Notes: generated by a model not told the origin, from the letters alone. A DNA stretch of 64,000 nt from Fragum whitleyi (GCA_948146395.1 OX411546.1:23104449-23168448), one strand, 5' to 3'; shown: positions 10,729 through 22,920, counted from the first letter of the stretch. Program-made: numbers and translations.

Positions 10729-11877
10729 TTATCCCCCGCCGTTTTTGGCGAGGGGATATAGTAATGCTCTCTGTCCGTCATTCCGTCATTCTGTCATTCC
10801 GTCATTCCATCCTTCCAAGGTTCCGTCACTAAACTTGTCCGGAGCATATCTCCTAAAGTATAATAGCTATCAACTTGAAACTTTATGGGTGGATAGATCT
10901 CATGGAGAAGAAGTGCAGTGCACAAGAACTACAACGCTTGCTTGCAAAATTTTGGAGTTATTGCCCTTTGTTATTTTAAAGACTTAGATTTTGTCCGGAG
11001 CATATCTCCTAAAGTATAATAGCTATCAACATGTAACTTTATGGGTGGATAGATCTCATGGAGGAGAAGTGCAGTGCACAACAAGAACTACAACTCTTGC
11101 TTGCATAATTTTGGAGTTATTGCCCTTTGTTATTTTTAAGACTTAGATTTTGTCAGGAGCATATCTCCTAAAGTATTAAAGCTATCAACTTGAAACTTTA
11201 TGGGAGGATAGATCTCATGGAGAAGAAGTGCAGTGCACAAGAACTAAAACTCTTGCTTGCATAGTTTTGGAGTTATTGCCCTTTGTTATCTTTAAGACTT
11301 TGATTTTGTCTGGAGCATATCTCCTTTAGTATAATAGCTATCAACTTAAAACTTTATGGGTGGATAGATCTCATGGAGGAGAATTGCAGTGAACAAGAAC
11401 TACAACTCTGGCTTGCATAAGTTTGGAGTTATTGCCCTTTGTTATTTTTAAGACTTTGATTTTGTCTGGAGCATATCTCCTTAAGTATTAAAGCTATCAA
11501 CTTGAAACTTTATGGGAGGATAGATCTCATGGAAGAGAAGTGCAGTGCACAACAAGTATAACTCTGGCTAGTATAATTTTGGAGTTATTGCCCTTTGTTA
11601 TTTTTGATACTTAGATTTTGTCCGCAGCATATCTCCTAAAGTATTTTAGCTATCAACCTGAAATTTTATGGGTGGATAGATCTCATGGAGGAGGAGTGCA
11701 GTGCACAAGAACTATAACTCTGGCTATCATAATTTTGGAGTTATTGCCATTTGGTATTTTAAAGACTTAGATTTTGTAGGGGCTTAATTTCTGAAAGTAG
11801 GACCCTTAATCTACTAGGCTTCAGTTTACCATCAAGCTTTCTCGGCGGGGGATGGCCATGTCCGACATGGCTCTTGT
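10729..11877 (+). mobile_element. HINE-like element C1 (CCCCCGCC ends)
   Basis: The 5' end is a palindrome, TATCCCCCGCC...GGCGAGGGGATA, followed by a CATTCCGTCATTCTGTC tract. The 3' side has GGCGGGGGAT (inverted match to the 5' end), then a GCCATGTCCGACATGGC hairpin and TCTTGTT. The core is six units of about 157 bp starting GAGCATATCTCCTAAAGTA; each carries CAACTTGAAACTTTATGGGT, the family version of the conserved core motif. There is no transposase ORF. An inverted copy lies at 34969-35617. Confidence 0.75.
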
Positions 11878-11924
11878 TGAATTAGCTGTTCAATAGTAAT
11901 ATCTAGAAAATGTGTGAAGTAGAT

Positions 11925-12989
11925 TTTTAGCTCACCTGAGCACATCGTGCTCAAGGTGAGCTTTTGTGATCATTGAATGTCCGTCGTGCGTCGTCTGTCG
12001 TCCGGCATCAACAATCTTAGTGTTTACACTCTAGAGGCCACAAATATGGCCCAATCTTCATGAAACTTGGTCAGAATGTTGGCCAGGTCACAAGGATGAA
12101 CCCTATTGAAAATGGGGAAGGATCCGTGCCATATCATGGGAAAAGGGTCCATAATGACAATTTTCTTGTTTACACTCTAGAGGCCACAAATATGGCCCAA
12201 TCTTCATGAAACTTGGTCAGAATGTTGCCATGGCCAGGTCACAAGGATTAACCCTATCGAAAATGGGAAGGATCCGTGCCATATTACGAGAAAAGAGGCT
12301 TAAATGACAATATTCTTGATAACACTCTAGAGGCCACAAATATGGCCCAATCTTCGTGAAACTTGGTCAGAATGTTGGCCAGGTCACAAGGATTTACCCT
12401 ATAGAAAATGGGAAGGATCCGTGCCATATCACAGGAAAAGGGACCTTAATGACAATTTTCTTGTTTACACTCTAGAGGCCACAAATATGGCCTAATCTTT
12501 ATGAAATTTGGTCAGAATGTTGGCCAGGTCACAAGGATGAACCCTATTGAAAATGGGAAGGATCTGTGCCTTATCACAGGAAAAGGGGCCTTAATGACAA
12601 TTTTCTTGGGTACGCTGTAGAAGCCACAATTACAATTCAATTTTAATGAAACATGATGAGAATAATGGATATAGGTCACAAGGATGAACCCTATTAAAAA
12701 TTGAAAGATCCATGTCATTTCACAGGAAAAGGGACCTAAATGACTATTTTCTTTTTAGAGGCCACAAATATTGCCCAATCTTTATGAAACTTGGTCAGAA
12801 TGTTGGCCAGGTCACATGAAACTTGTTTAGAAAAGGATAGAAATTTATGCAGCGATCATAGAAATAGAGTTATGTTTTTCTTTGAAAAAGTTAATGATCT
12901 TTTAATGATCTTTCAAGTATTTAATTTTGCTAAGGGAGAAGTCAAAGAGACGAAGGTGAGCGATATAGGACCATCATGGTCCTCTTGTT
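11925..12989 (+). mobile_element. HINE-like element A2
   Basis: The 5' hairpin AGCTCACCTGAGCAC-ATC-GTGCTCAAGGTGAGCT is followed by TTGTGATCA and a GTCCGTCGTGCGTCGTC tract. The 3' end is AGGTGAGCGA, then the AGGACCATCATGGTCCT hairpin and CTTGTT. The core has about six units of ~145 bp (TCTAGAGGCCACAAATATGG...), each with ATGAAACTTGGTCAGAATGT. It is the same subfamily as A3. Confidence 0.8.
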
Positions 12990-13254
12990 TAAAAATGTGA
13001 TTTGAAATTTGCTGTTCAAGTGGCTCCAAGTTCAAGGTCACATCTCAAGACCAAATGTAAAACTAGAGATTATCAGGAGCAAAGCTGCTACAAAACTGGA
13101 TGCATTTCTAAAAAAAAAAAAATAATATATATATAATGATAATCTGACAAATTTAATCTCTTAGATAAGTAAATGTCCTTTCTGAAATTAATTTTTCGAC
13201 CACTTCTACAGTCAAGTTCTAATGTTGAAATTAAGCTTATCCAGAGCACATTTG

Positions 13255-13330
13255 GATGACTCCGCATGAAACAGTTGTAACTGCGTATGTGCTTATAGGC
13301 AGTTACAACTGTTTCTTGCTGAGCCATTGA
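13255..13330. mobile_element. Micro-foldback J copy 1
   Basis: GAAACAGTTGTAACTGCGTA is mirrored by TAGGCAGTTACAACTGTTTC and closed by GCTGAGCCAT. The whole element is essentially one ~75 bp hairpin. Further copies are at 13738-13805, 31704-31778 and 50632-50707. Confidence 0.6.
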
Positions 13331-13737
13331 TTTAAGGTCAAGGTCAAGTCAAAGGTCAAACTTAAGCAGGCAGGACAAAGGTTATCTAGGGACAACCATA
13401 GAGTTCAACTTTTAAGTAGAGAAGCTGAAGATTAAATCTCAAGTCAGTTCTAGGAGAACATGAAGAAGCATTGTTTATTGTTATAGATGAATTTCACAAA
13501 TACAGATCAATGGATAAATTGGATCTGTTTTGGGGGAAATATGACTCAGTAGGCAGAATTTTGTAAAGAAATCATTTAATTCATACAAAATAAATGGATA
13601 CATGTTCAAATATTACTTACATAATAATTTTCTTAAAAAGTTCTCTGCAGGGTCCTTTGCAGTAACATAATTTAAGGGCTGCACATCCTGTCCTGACTTC
13701 AGAATCAAAATATTTGCAAAAAAAAGCAAAATATATT

Positions 13738-13805
13738 GATGGCTCAGCGCAAAACAGTTGTAACTGCCTATATATTTTTTGTTTTGTCCTGAGCCATTGA
13801 AATAA
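13738..13805. mobile_element. Micro-foldback J copy 2
   Basis: ATGGCTCAGCGCAAAACAG begins the left arm, but the right arm is worn (TTTTGTCCTGAGCCAT). Outer ATGGCT / AGCCAT ends are intact. Confidence 0.5.
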
Positions 13806-13854
13806 GAAATGGTATCTTCTTGGAACATAAAATTTGATTGAATTTCTCCCTTCG

Positions 13855-13918
13855 AAACCAGCCCCCCCTGCCCCCTTCCCCCCCCCCACCACTCCTACCC
13901 CTCCTGGACCCACTACTG
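13855..13918. repeat. C-rich polypyrimidine tract
   Basis: Runs of C with scattered T and A (CCCCCCTGCCCCCTTCC and following). Low complexity; the complementary strand is G-rich. Confidence 0.7.
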
Positions 13919-13919
13919 T

Positions 13920-14600
13920 TTCAATCTGTGTCATAAACTTAGTTTTCGTAAATTAACTACAGACACCCAAAGAAAGAAATATATTATTTGTGAGAAGTTT
14001 TCTGTCGCCTTAGATGTAGACCATCTAATGGAATTAATTCTGCCACCATTGTCATAATGTGCCTAAGTTTTTTAAGCATGTTTTTTAGTACCTTTCAGAT
14101 TATAAATGGTATTTAATAACTATGACTGTATTAGTTTGTCGTAAACTTAATTTCTGTAAATAAATTACAAACACCCCAGAAAGAAACATATATTTGTTGA
14201 GCAATTTTCCGTCACTTTTGATGGTCTCTATGGAAATAGTTCTGTCACCACAGTAATCATGAGAGAACTAGCTATAACTTACAAAAAGTTTTGGCGCCTC
14301 CTTAGTTACTGTTACTATTAGCATGTTGTCTTGTACCTTCTTGATTAAATTTACAGTTGACCACAGCGAATTAGTCTGTCATACACTTTATTTTAGTAAA
14401 TAACTCACAAACACCCCAGAAAGAAACATATTTTTTGTGAGATGTTTTCTTTCATCTAACATTGTCTCCATGGAAATAGTTTTTTCACCACTGTAATAAT
14501 GAGAGTACAGGCTATAATTGACAAAACAGTTTTGGGGCCTCCTTAGGTTTTGGTCCCCATTAGCATGCTTTTAAGTACCTTCTTGATAAGGATAAGAAAA
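13920..14600 (+). repeat. Three-copy ~230 bp tandem repeat O
   Basis: The phrase AACTTA..TTTCGTAAATAA..ACAAACACCCCAGAAAGAAA recurs near 13935, 14145 and 14385, each followed by TTTTC(C/T)GTC and ATGGAAATAGTTCTGTCACCA. The copies are clearly diverged, so the array is old. Function is unknown. Confidence 0.6.
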
Positions 14601-14604
14601 GACT

Positions 14605-14851
14605 TTAAACCTTGTCATGCTGAGCCCGGAATATTCCTGCTTTGGCAGGAGCTATAGACAAACATCAGCCTGCACATTATGTGCAGTCTGATGTTAGTCT
14701 TCACCACCTGTTTCTCATTTTCAAACCAGAATTGCCAATAGATTTAGTTTAAAAAAATGAATTGACCTACAGATGGCATGTTCAGTGCTTTTTGACCTTT
14801 GATTTTGATGAAAATTTTTAGCCAAAATGTATTTAGCATGACAAGGGTTAA
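14605..14851 (+). mobile_element. TTAA MITE family G copy 2
   Basis: It starts TTAAACCTTGTCATGCTGA, contains GCCTGCACATTATGTGCAGTC and ends ATTTAGCATGACAAGGGTTAA. It is in opposite orientation to copy 1. Confidence 0.8.
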
Positions 14852-15045
14852 TAAGACCATCAGGCCTGAAGATCTCTAGTATTTATGGTTGAAAAACTAC
14901 GGAAATGTTGGTCTCTTGTTCAAGAAGCCTTGAGTTTGATTTCTGGGAGCAGCTATTGATTAATTGGTTCCTGTTGTTGGCCCACTTACTTAGCACAATT
15001 TTGAATTCTAATCACCTTTACAATTGTGTTATCTGCTTATAGCCC

Positions 15046-15170
15046 TAAAAATGCCATGCTGATCCCGGTACAATTCATGCTATTGTTGGTGTCATAGACT
15101 AAGATTAGTCTGCACATATGTGCAGACTGATCTTAGTCTTAACCACCTGATTTTCCTATTTTAAACAGAA
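15046..15170 (+). mobile_element. Partial G-related MITE
   Basis: ATGCCATGCTGATCCCGGTA and the palindrome AGTCTGCACATATGTGCAGACT identify it. Its 3' part runs into A/T homopolymers and is not recoverable. Confidence 0.45.
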
Positions 15171-15277
15171 TTTTTTTTTTAAAAAATGTTGTTTTTTTTT
15201 AAAAAAAAAATACTGACACTTAGAGTGTCTCCAGTAGTTTTGGCACTTTAAATTTATTGCAATCTATAGCTATGCAA

Positions 15278-15520
15278 GATTTTTATGCTGAATAAGTTTT
15301 GTGTAAAAATTTTCATCAAAATCAAAGGGCAAAAAGCGCTGAAAGTACCAACTGTAGGTCAATTTCTATTTGAAAAACTAAGTCTATTGACAATTCTGGT
15401 TTGAAAGTGAGAAACAGGTGGTGTAGACTAATACCAGACTGCAAATAATGTGCAGGCTGATGTTAGTCTATAGCTCCTGCCAAAGCAGGAATATTCCGGG
15501 ATCAGCATGACGAGGGTTAA
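15278..15520 (-). mobile_element. TTAA MITE family G copy 3
   Basis: The interior TTCATCAAAATCAAAGGGC...GCCAAAGCAGGAATATTCC ends in ATCAGCATGACGAGGGTTAA. The left terminus (ATGCTGAATAAG) is worn. Confidence 0.65.
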
Positions 15521-15809
15521 CATTAGAATTTTCATTCCCAAAATGCAGCCTCAGAAGATCACTGGCTACAAGTAGCTGTATGTGAAGGAATTTTCTTAGA
15601 GTACTTGAAGTTCTTCTTTAATTGAATTCCTCCGTGGGTCTGACAAAATATTTCCAATTATCCTTAGAATGGCTTCACTCCAACCTGTTTTAATGATTTG
15701 AATTGCAATTATTGATCATTTTGTGGTCTCAACATGCAGAAAGTTTTTTCACTCATTACCTTTATTTTTAACCCCTTACCAGACAATGAAATTTTATGCA
15801 TTTTCAAAG
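15521..15809. other. Spacer
   Basis: Nothing recognised between two G elements. Confidence 0.3.
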
Positions 15810-16055
15810 TTAACCCTTGTCATGCTGAACCCGGAATATTCCTGCTTTGGCAGGAGCTATAGACCAACATCAGCCTGCACATTATTTGCAGTCTGATATT
15901 AGCCAACACCACCTGTTTCTCACTTTCAAACTAGAATTGTTGATAGATTTAGTTTTTCAAATAAAAATTGATCTACAGTTGGTATTTTCAGTACTTTTTG
16001 CCCTTTGATTTTGATGAAATTTTTAGCCAATATTATTTAGGCTGACAAGGGTTAA
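15810..16055 (+). mobile_element. TTAA MITE family G copy 4
   Basis: TTAACCCTTGTCATGCTGAA at the left and GGCTGACAAGGGTTAA at the right, with the same internal hairpin as the other copies. Confidence 0.8.
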
Positions 16056-16130
16056 AGATTTAAAAGAGGATAATTTATATATTGTAGTATGGTAGGTGGT
16101 ATACACAAAGATCAGTCTGCACATATGTGC

Positions 16131-16470
16131 TGAACTGGTTCTTGAAATCCAGAATTGTGAAAAAATTCAAGAACAGGTTCTTGAAAGTTCCTGCATGTTA
16201 TATGGCAGATCATGAACTTCTAGAACTTGTTCTTGAACTCTATATAACTAGTGTTTTTGACCAGTTTAAGAACTAGTTCTTGAACTAGTTCAAGATCTAG
16301 TTCTTGAACTGGTTCAAGATCTAGTTCTAGAAGTTCAAGAACAGTTTCTAGAAGTGCTAGAACTAATTCTAGCTGATTTTAAAAGCCCTTTAACTTTCTA
16401 GAACATTCAAGAACCAATTCTTGACTTTTTTATGTCTAGAATGTTCCAGAATCAGTTCTTGAACTTTGCT
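16131..16470. repeat. Cluster of TTCTTGAAC/GTTCAAGAA palindromic words
   Basis: About two dozen words of the form GTTCTTGAAC, GTTCAAGAAC, TTCTAGAAG and CTAGTTCTAGAA are packed into ~340 bp. Around 16262-16350 they form near-regular blocks such as AGTTCTTGAACTAGTTCAAG. Many words are inverted partners, so several alternative hairpins are possible. A sparser relative is at 32640-32790. Confidence 0.65.
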
Positions 16471-16781
16471 GGACGGGGGATAGCTTTAGATTGGTATACA
16501 AGTGCCATACATACAACTAGGTGACAGTTTCAGAAAAGGAGGAAAAGCCTTTATGTAATTTATCCTTTTTGCAAAATTGTCTTTCTAAGATTTATTACTT
16601 CAACATGTGAACTTGGATAATTATGTGGAAATAGGCCCAAAGAGTTTGACACTTTCAGGCATTAGTGACTTGTTATTACTGTAATAATTAAAGGGAACAA
16701 TTTACTAACATTCCAACGCGCACAGTTTTCCTGTTTGTTTTCCTGTCTGTAACACTCGAGAGAGGGGTGGACAGTACCCAG

Positions 16782-16803
16782 AGATAGATAGATAGATAGA
16801 TTT
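16782..16803 (+). repeat. (GATA)n microsatellite
   Basis: Five to six tandem GATA units ending in GATTTATTCAG. Confidence 0.8.
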
Positions 16804-16939
16804 ATTCAGATTTTTATAAAACCATTGTCTTTTATAAAACTACAAATGTCATCCATGCATAGTATGTAAAAGGCCCAACCAATTCCCTGCAGTTCATGAT
16901 GAAATTTTCTGCTTTACACTGCAGCTTTATTTCAAGGTA

Positions 16940-16985
16940 TAGAATAAGATCAGCTTGCATATACATGCAGTCTGATCTTGAGGTA
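16940..16985. repeat. G-type internal palindrome
   Basis: AAGATCAGCTTGCATATACATGCAGTCTGATCTT is the hairpin found inside family G MITEs. Only this central portion is recognisable. Confidence 0.5.
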
Positions 16986-17197
16986 AATTGCCTGCTTTCT
17001 TCACCTAGGCTACACATCTACACAAGCCTTCCTAAAAAAGAGGTACATTGTTGAAAATATGTAATATAAAGTCAATATCTAGTTTCTGAAAACCTGTTTC
17101 TTTGAAGAGAAGTTCACTCATTTTAAGGTCTGAATGGTTCAACTTGTTACAAACTTCTAAAAACAGGGCCTGAATCTCAGGCTACATCTACATCTGC

Positions 17198-17364
17198 TTA
17201 AGGTAGTAGACCCGTGATAGTTTTGCAACATTTCGGAACTCATTATCTTTCACAATGTTAACCTAGATTTCCTAATGAAGATCTTTAGGAAACCTTGGTT
17301 AACATTTAAGTTCATTACTTCCAAAAGGTTGCGGAACTATTACAGGTCTTGAAGACTACCTTGA
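17198..17364. mobile_element. TTAA MITE family S copy 2
   Basis: TTAAGGTAGTAGACCCGTGA is mirrored by ATTACAGGTC..GACTACCTTGA. The right TTAA has mutated to TTGA. Arms match copy 1 in inverted order. Confidence 0.55.
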
Positions 17365-17604
17365 AGATCTGTCACACTAGGATGGCAAAGCCATGCCCCC
17401 TTTATGCTGATTTGAAAATTTCAAGAGTGCAGTGAGAAAGCCGTACATGGCATAGCCTTAATTTCAGCAGGAGAGTTATGAGATTGCAATGGGGATATCA
17501 TATTTAATTGCCAAGAATGCCAAAGTTTTATACATTGTGCCATGGCTTTCCATGAATACTGTGAGAACACCAAGTATCTTTTTCCCCCCAAAATTATGAT
17601 TTTT

Positions 17605-17745
17605 TATTGAAGACAGGTTTACCTGTCTTTCAATATAGGGATCGTCGCCATCGGATTTTGATAACAAACCTACATGTGTCATTACGCTCAAAAAAGTAGA
17701 CCCATTCATAAAAATAAACGCGGCAAAAATAATCAATAGTGTGGC
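17605..17745 (+). repeat. Dispersed repeat N copy 2 (5' part)
   Basis: It opens with the hairpin AGACAGGTTTACCTGTCT, then GTCGCCATCGGAT, CATTACGCTCAAAAAAGTA and AACGCGGCAAAAATAAT, parallel to 6101-6230. The remainder of the repeat is not recognisable downstream. Confidence 0.45.
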
Positions 17746-18260
17746 AATATACCGTAAAATTTTGGTGCTGACCTAAATTCTGGCCGGGACCTCAGGGGAG
17801 TGAACACGTGATCTATGCAGAAGTTGCCTGTAGAAACGTGTTTTACATTCGTAAGTGTTGCTGTTTTAAGGCGTTTTCGGCTGCAATCTTTTGCATCTGC
17901 TCCAAATTTTCAATTGCATCCTACAACTGTTTTTATGCATAGCATTGGCAAGCTATTTTCTGTTCCCCATTTTAGACTCCCTATTTTTTGTAAAATTTTG
18001 TGTTTGTGTGTCCTTAAGGTTGCTTTATTTATCCGTCTCCCGGGCCTGTCGTAGTGTAAATGGATAAAAACTAAAATAGCACAAGGCTATTTGAATAAAC
18101 TCGTAAACCCTTGGAATTTCCTAGGTTTGAATTTTTACTTGGATTAACGGAAAAATTTCGATGGCTTATCAAATTACTTTATTATCAGGCTTGTTTTGTC
18201 TATCCATATTGTACAGCATTCGGAACATCACTCGGTCATTTCCGTAAACGGCAACAGATT
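17746..18260. other. Gene-free stretch, part of a dispersed repeat
   Basis: ATTCGGAACATCACTCGG and CATTTCCGTAAAC (18220-18250) recur near 56300. Short ORFs here show no domain. Confidence 0.35.
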
Positions 18261-18267
18261 GTGATAG

Positions 18268-18544
18268 TGGGCCAACTTATTTCTCGCCCGAAAGGGTCCC
18301 GATTTTGATGTTTTTCAGCCGGGCCACAATTTGAAACCCGGCCCTGTGTTCCGGCTGACAAGATGCTACAAACTGTTTTCAAATTATACCCGTTTTTGCA
18401 AGCATGTGCACGCGCAAAGCGGGGTATAATTAGAAAACGGTTTGTAGCATCTTGTCAACCGGAACACAGGGCCGGGTTTCAAATTGTGGCCCGGCTAAAA
18501 ACAACCAAATCGGGCCCCGCCCGGGGGAGAAATAAGTTGGCCCA
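18268..18544. mobile_element. Foldback MITE with ~125 bp arms
   Basis: TGGGCCAACTTATTTCTC at the left is mirrored by GAGAAATAAGTTGGCCCA at the right, and the complementarity continues inward through CCGGGCC, GAAACCCGGCCCTGTGTTCC and GATGCTACAAAC to GGGTATAATT. The loop is only about 30 bp. GTGATA precedes the left end (18261-18266) and follows the right end (18545-18550), a probable target duplication. The element is strikingly GC- and CpG-rich for this window, which suggests recent arrival. Confidence 0.75.
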
Positions 18545-18602
18545 GTGATATTTACTCGGCAATCATTGGGCGATCTCCGAAGTCTCAGATCTATCTAAAT
18601 GT

Positions 18603-18720
18603 TAGGGCTGTAACGATACACTCGAATATTCGGTGAACCGAATACCTTATTCTAGGCGAATACGTATCGTATTCGTCTGTCTCAGAGCCGAATATTGGCG
18701 AATACAAAATGCGACATGCA
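18603..18720 (+). repeat. Possible hAT-type terminus
   Basis: TTAGGGCTGTAACGATACAC followed by interleaved CGAATATTCGG / CCGAATA words resembles termini of known hAT-related repeats. No opposite end or transposase is visible, so this is tentative. Confidence 0.3.
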
Positions 18721-19750
18721 CGGAAGGTGTTTAATTGTGGCCATTCAATGCAAAAATATCAACCAGAGATCTTTTTTGCAAGTTTTTAACCTGTATAACC
18801 CTATAAATTATAAATTTTATTTGAAAATTTGATAAATGATAGCTAGATATCTAACTCTAGATACCACTCCAATTAGCGGGTTGTGGTCGTAGCTGATCTG
18901 CCATGCACTGGTTTACAGTCTGACAAGCGGGTTATTTAATTATTCTGGAAAAAGCATTGCGTTTTGTAAAAAAAAATCTTTAGAATCTTCACCAATAAAT
19001 CAAAACTGGCTGTATTCTTTCCAAAATCCGTTTAGAAAGTCTTGACAAAAACTAGCCCCGAGCAGAATAGTAGGCTATGTAGATCTATCATCAACATTGT
19101 TCAGAGATAGACAGTGAGTGACTTTACAGGCACCCGATCTCTTAGAGATGAAAGATAGGTTCTTAATAAAAAGAAACACCAATAATTGTAAGGATTTCTA
19201 ATGAAAAACAGTAAATCTTATCAGGAAGAAAGTTGGTAAGAAAAAAAATATTGTCACTTTCGTGTAGTACTTGTCAGACATATTCATGCATTTTAGTTAC
19301 CTCCCTTTAAAAATTTCTAATTTATTTTTTCTATATTAAGTTCCAATTCACTTCTAACGTGAAAATAATGTTAGAAAAATAATAATCATAAAAGATTTTT
19401 AGTATGCAATGTACTAAGAATCAATTATTTAACATAAAAAGTTAGATTTTTATTACAAAAACCCTAAATCAAAATTATCTATGGATTATATTTATAGGGC
19501 ATTAAATCTGTGAGTGTAGTGAAATGGTTAAAATGTCATAACTGTCAACAATAAGCACAGTTTAGCTGAAATTCATAGGAGTTTCTTGGATCATCATTTG
19601 AGAAAAAACAAAGATTGATACAGATACAGCCTACTAATACATCTTCTTTAATCTAATAGAAAGAAAATTTGCCAATTAAAAACAATACATGTGTCAAAAC
19701 AAACACCTTTGAATATAGGTTGACAACATTTTAGGACAGGATTTTATCTT
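18721..19750. other. Gene-free AT-rich stretch
   Basis: About 1 kb with no ORF of note and no repeat that I can place. Confidence 0.4.
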
Positions 19751-21312
19751 TTTTAGCTCACCTGAGCACATCGTGCTCAAGGTGAGCTTTTGTGATCATT
19801 GGATGTCCGTCGTCCGTCGTCCGTCGTCAGACGTCAACAATTTAAGTGTTTACACTCTAGAGGCCACAATTATGGACCAATCTTCATGAAACTTTGTCAG
19901 AATGTTCTTCAGGTCACAAGGATTAACCCTATCGAAAATGGGAAGGATCCGTGCCTTATCACGGGAAAAGGGGCCTAAAAGACAATTTTCTTGTTTACAC
20001 TCTAGAGGCCACAAATATAGTCCAATCATCAAGAAACTTGGTAAGAATGTTCTCCAGGTCACAAGGATTAACCCTATTGAAAATGGGAAGGATCAGTGCC
20101 ATATCACAGGAAAAGGGGCCTTAAAGACAATTTTCTTGTTTACACTCTAGAGGCCACAAATATTGTCGAATCATCATGAAACTTGGTCAGAATGTTCTCC
20201 AGGTCACAAGGATTAACCTTATTGAAAATGGGAAGGATCAGTGCCATATCACGGGAAAAGGGGCCTTAAAGACAATTTTCTTGTTTACACTCTAGAGGCC
20301 ACAAATATAGTCCAATCATCACAAAACTTGGTCAGAATGTTCTCCAGGTCACAAGGATTAATCCTTTCGAAAATGGGAAGGATCCGTGCCATATCACGGG
20401 AAAAGAGGCCTTAAAGACAATTTTCTTGTTTACACTCTAGAGGCCACAAATATAGTCCAATCATCATGAATCTTGGTCAGAATGGTCTCCAGGTCACAAG
20501 GATTAACCCTATTGAAAATGGGAAGGATCCATGCCAAATCACGGGAAAAGGGGCATTAAAGACAATTTTCTTGTTTACACTCTAGAGGCCACAAATATAG
20601 TCCATTCATCATGAAACTTGGTCAGAATGGTCTCCAGGTCACAAGGATTAATCCTATCGAAAATGAGAAGGATCCCTGCCATATCACGGTAAAAGGGGCC
20701 TTAATGACAATTTTCTTGTTTACACTCTAGAGACCACAAATATGGCCCAATCTTCATGAAACTCGGTCAGAATGTTTTCCTGGTCACAAGGATGAATCCT
20801 ATTGAAAATCTGAAGGATCCTTGTCATATCACGGGAAAAGGGGCCTTAAAGACAATTTTTTTGTTTACACTCTAGAGGCCACAATTATGGTCCAATCTTC
20901 ATGAAACTTGGTCAGAATGTTCTCCAGGTCGCAAGGATTAACCTTATTGAAAATGGGAAGGATCCGTGCCATATCATGGGAAATGGGGCTTTAATGACAA
21001 TTTTCTTGTTTACACTCTATAGGCCACAAATATTGCCCAATCTTCATGAAACTTGGTCATAATGTTGGTCAGGTCACACGAATGAAGCCTTTTGAAAGTG
21101 GGAAGGATCCATGCCATATCACAGGAAAAGGAGCCTTAATGATAATTTTCTTGTTATAACTCTAGGGGCCATATTTTTGGCAGAAATGTCATGAAAGTTG
21201 GTTTTATGTAGAAATTATCTACTTAATAACATCTGCCTAATTAATTGATGTGGTGCCCTAGGGGTCAAATTGATTCAGGTGAGCGATCTAGGACCATCAT
21301 GGTCCTCTTGTC
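19751..21312 (+). mobile_element. HINE-like element A3
   Basis: TTTTAGCTCACCTGAGCAC begins a 5' hairpin with a GTCCGTCGTCCGTCGTC tract. It closes with CAGGTGAGCGA, the AGGACCATCATGGTCCT hairpin and CTTGTC. Nine core units of ~145 bp (TCTAGAGGCCACAAATAT at about 19856, 20000, 20145 and so on) each carry ATGAAACTTGGTCAGAATGT or a close variant. The last unit is diverged, which is common at array edges. Confidence 0.8.
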
Positions 21313-22920
21313 TATTTATGTTTCAATTACCAAATGTAGCTATTTCAAGTGTGTGAAAGGAAGGTTTCAAGCAGAAAACAGATTTTTTTCAATTCTAATT
21401 AGACAGTTTGTGTTACTTTTGTTTCGTATTTCAATACAAATGATGCAAAAAAGGGACTTTTTTGTGATGATCAATTGAATTGTCTCATTGCTGGGTTTTG
21501 TGAGTCTGAGACCCCTGTATAATAATAACTATGACTCAAAACTATCTGACTGGAGTCCCTTGGACCAGAAAGGAATTGGTGTCTGTTTTTAACAGTCCTC
21601 AATTCTTTTCCGCAGCTAATTGCAAAGATATACATTTTTTCTTACACACTGTGAAGCTTACTGGTAATTCAGAGAATTATTTAATATTAACACAAATATG
21701 AAGATAGCTGAAGCACAGGGACTCCTAAAACTTTAGCAAGGACACCTGTGAGATAATAATAAAGTCTGTAGCTCGGGATTTCATTTAAAGATCTGTCATT
21801 TTGGCAGTTTTATCAAAATTGATAGTTCACCGGATAGTTCAATCCGAATCTTGATCTAGAAAAGCAGTCCCGTGGAAAAAGGCCTGAAAGGTTGGTTGTC
21901 TTTACAGGTTTATATATTATTTTGTAGTAAAAATGATTTTCTACTAAGTAAGACCATATGCAAGGAGAATAACCTGAAATGGAGATCGAAATATCTCAAT
22001 TGAGAATTAGAATAGGATGTTTCACTCCTGAAAGAAACTTAAACGGTATTCATAAAAAAAGCTTCAGCTATTGTGCGGGAAAATACTTCTTCTTGGTATT
22101 GACTTTGACTAGTAAAAGTATAAGAATATTGGTATTACTTTCATTGCTTCTTCTATGTGGAGATAATTAGTCAAATCCTGGATCAGATAATAAATGTAAA
22201 AGAAATTTGAACAAATTTCCAATTCAGGGCAATATTCACCATGGCAATGAAATGTTCAGCTCTTCATCAAGGGGTAAGCAATGTGTGTCATGTGGATTAA
22301 CATTTTATTTAAGATTTTTACACATCCACTTGATAAGTTTGACTGGAAAAAAATCGGATTTGGATCATATTGGATTGCTGGGGATAATCTATACAATTTT
22401 ATAAAACAGGGTTGCAATAATTCATATGAGTTTTTAGAATACAGGAATTGCCACCATATTTCTGTTGGTTAAATGAATATTTTTCATTTAGGATATTGAA
22501 AACTTACACTTGGGGATGAATAGCGATTATGAAGGCAGTTACCCTCTTGTTAAGCTTGAATTGGCTAGAGGGATAGGTTTATCTGGAAGTGATGAGTCTT
22601 CAAAGTAAAGCATATTCATTTGTTAGGAAGGGGCAGTTTCCATATGTAACCATCATTGATTGTTTTAAATTTTTGATTCCCACTCAAGAGATCTTCTCAA
22701 AACGCCACAATTTTCATTCCAATTGTGAATATTCAGTCCTGTCTTCAATTCAGGCCTTTCAGGCCTTTGATTTCTGTCAATCAAACTGCAATCTGTGTGA
22801 GAAATACTTGTTTGCTGAGGCAGGGTAACAATTGGAAAAGCTTGAGCCAAACACTGGTAAAAATGTCAAAAGATTGGAAATATGTTTGGGGAAAAAATGC
22901 AAAAATAAATTTAGTTAAAT
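21313..22920. other. Gene-free stretch
   Basis: Several ORFs of 60-80 codons occur but none has a recognisable domain or splice context. A GGCCTTTCAGGCCTTTGAT motif is shared with 7440-7460. Confidence 0.4.

Noticed and set aside
16262..16350. Heat-shock elements
   Set aside because: GAA/TTC half-sites are present, but their spacing does not follow the required alternating 2-nt gaps.
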